A DNA stretch of 64,000 nt from Streptomyces fulvoviolaceus (GTDB lineage Bacteria; Actinomycetota; Actinomycetes; Streptomycetales; Streptomycetaceae). Below are positions 63,369 through 64,000 of this stretch, piece by piece; position 1 is the first letter of the stretch, and each line of letters starts with the position of its first letter. The stretch covers positions 124,001 to 188,000 of the forward strand of contig NZ_JOEY01000003.1 in NCBI RefSeq assembly GCF_000718165.1, given 5' to 3'. The position numbers and the translations under genes are program-made. The notes under the pieces were generated by a model. That model was not told the origin of the DNA. It saw nothing but the letters and a program-made list of their open reading frames with translations, and searched no databases.

Positions 63369-64000
63369 GTGGACGCACTAGCCGACCTCGACCACCGCAT
63401 CGCGGACTGCCGCGCCTGCCCCCGCCTGGTCGACTGGCGCGAGGAGGTGGCCCGCACCAAGCGCGCCGCCTTCGCCGACTGGACCTACTGGGGCCGGCCG
63501 GTCCCCGGCTTCGGTCCGCCGGACGCCCGCCTGCTGATCGTCGGTCTCGCCCCGGCCGCGCACGGCGGCAACCGCACGGGTCGGATGTTCACCGGCGACC
63601 GTTCCGGAGACGTGCTGTACCAGGCGCTGTACGACGTCGGGCTCGCCTCCCGGCCCACGTCCGTGACGGCGGACGACGGCCTGGAGCTGTACGGCGTGCG
63701 GGTCACCTCGCCCGTGCACTGCGCCCCGCCCGCCAACAAGCCCACCCCCGGCGAACGGGACGCCTGTCGGCCCTGGCTCTCCCAGGAGCTGCGGCTGCTG
63801 CGGCCGACCCTGCGGGCCGTGGTCGTGCTCGGCGCCTTCGGCTGGCAGGCCGCGCTGCCCGTGTTCGCCGAGGCGGGGTGGAGCGTGCCCCGACCGCGGC
63901 CCGCCTTCGGCCACGGAACCCGGGTCCCGCTGGACGGACTCGACCTCTTCGGCTGCTACCACGTCAGCCAGCGCAACACCTTCACCGGCCGGCTCACGCC
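63369..64000 (+). CDS. Uracil-DNA glycosylase, type 5 (UdgB), 3' end outside the window
   Basis: The visible 210 residues start at GTG 63369 ([20 protein letters not shown]). FeS-cluster cysteines C14 and C17 lie in DCRACP, and the others are likely in VHCAPP and DACRPW. The catalytic motif is [20 protein letters not shown], the second motif begins [10 protein letters not shown]. These define the thermostable iron-sulfur UdgB group, which removes uracil and hypoxanthine from DNA. The frame is open at position 64000. Confidence 0.88.
   Translation, partial: MDALADLDHRIADCRACPRLVDWREEVARTKRAAFADWTYWGRPVPGFGPPDARLLIVGLAPAAHGGNRTGRMFTGDRSGDVLYQALYDVGLASRPTSVTADDGLELYGVRVTSPVHCAPPANKPTPGERDACRPWLSQELRLLRPTLRAVVVLGAFGWQAALPVFAEAGWSVPRPRPAFGHGTRVPLDGLDLFGCYHVSQRNTFTGRLT

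Overview
The window is chromosomal DNA of a high-GC actinomycete, almost certainly a Streptomyces. Third-codon positions are nearly all G or C, GTG starts are frequent, typical Streptomyces interspersed repeats occur, and the housekeeping block has the expected order. All product calls come from reading the translations; no database search was run.

Positions 1-13,530 hold the end of an unidentified gene, a stand-alone cytochrome b of the bc1 type (qcrB-like), and then an 11.5-kb cluster that matches, gene for gene, the mycobacterial machinery for the last two steroid rings (C/D rings; HIP, methylhexahydroindanedione propionate, catabolism). It contains two acyl-CoA dehydrogenases, IpdF-like SDR, KstR2-like TetR regulator, FadA6-like thiolase, an NTF2-like protein, an F420-type luciferase-like oxidoreductase, IpdC, IpdB, IpdA, EchA20, and two SDRs like Rv3549c and Rv3548c. 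The genes form two divergent pairs of operons. Each divergent promoter gap contains a palindrome (4189-4202 and 11664-11677) that fits the mycobacterial KstR2 operator, so the cluster appears to be a self-contained KstR2 regulon.

Positions 13,530-32,400 are mixed: a zinc metallopeptidase-like protein, a GH35 beta-galactosidase with a divergent AraC regulator, chorismate mutase, a single-domain response regulator, aminopeptidase N, a PLP decarboxylase and flavin N-hydroxylase pair resembling DesA/DesB but without DesC/DesD, an SGNH hydrolase, a Tat-exported 5'-nucleotidase, a SIMPL-domain protein, pyruvate kinase, a Tat-exported alkylsulfatase-like enzyme, a HTH/LAGLIDADG protein and a short tRNA-Leu(CAA).

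Positions 32,400-64,000 are core genome: ANTAR response regulator (PdtaR-like), a complete branched-chain amino-acid ABC transporter (livJHMGF), thioesterase, an FdhF/YdeP oxidoreductase, polA, a DUF4184 protein, a secreted transglycosylase, HrpB helicase, rpsA (ribosomal protein S1), a flavin amine oxidase, a PAC2 protein, coaE, a TPR protein, an S4 protein and the start of a UdgB uracil-DNA glycosylase. The pdtaR - polA - rpsA - coaE order is shared with mycobacteria.

Two families of Streptomyces interspersed repeats are present. One copy of each lies in frame inside a coding sequence (an acyl-CoA dehydrogenase and the PLP decarboxylase), where it encodes an extra low-complexity segment.
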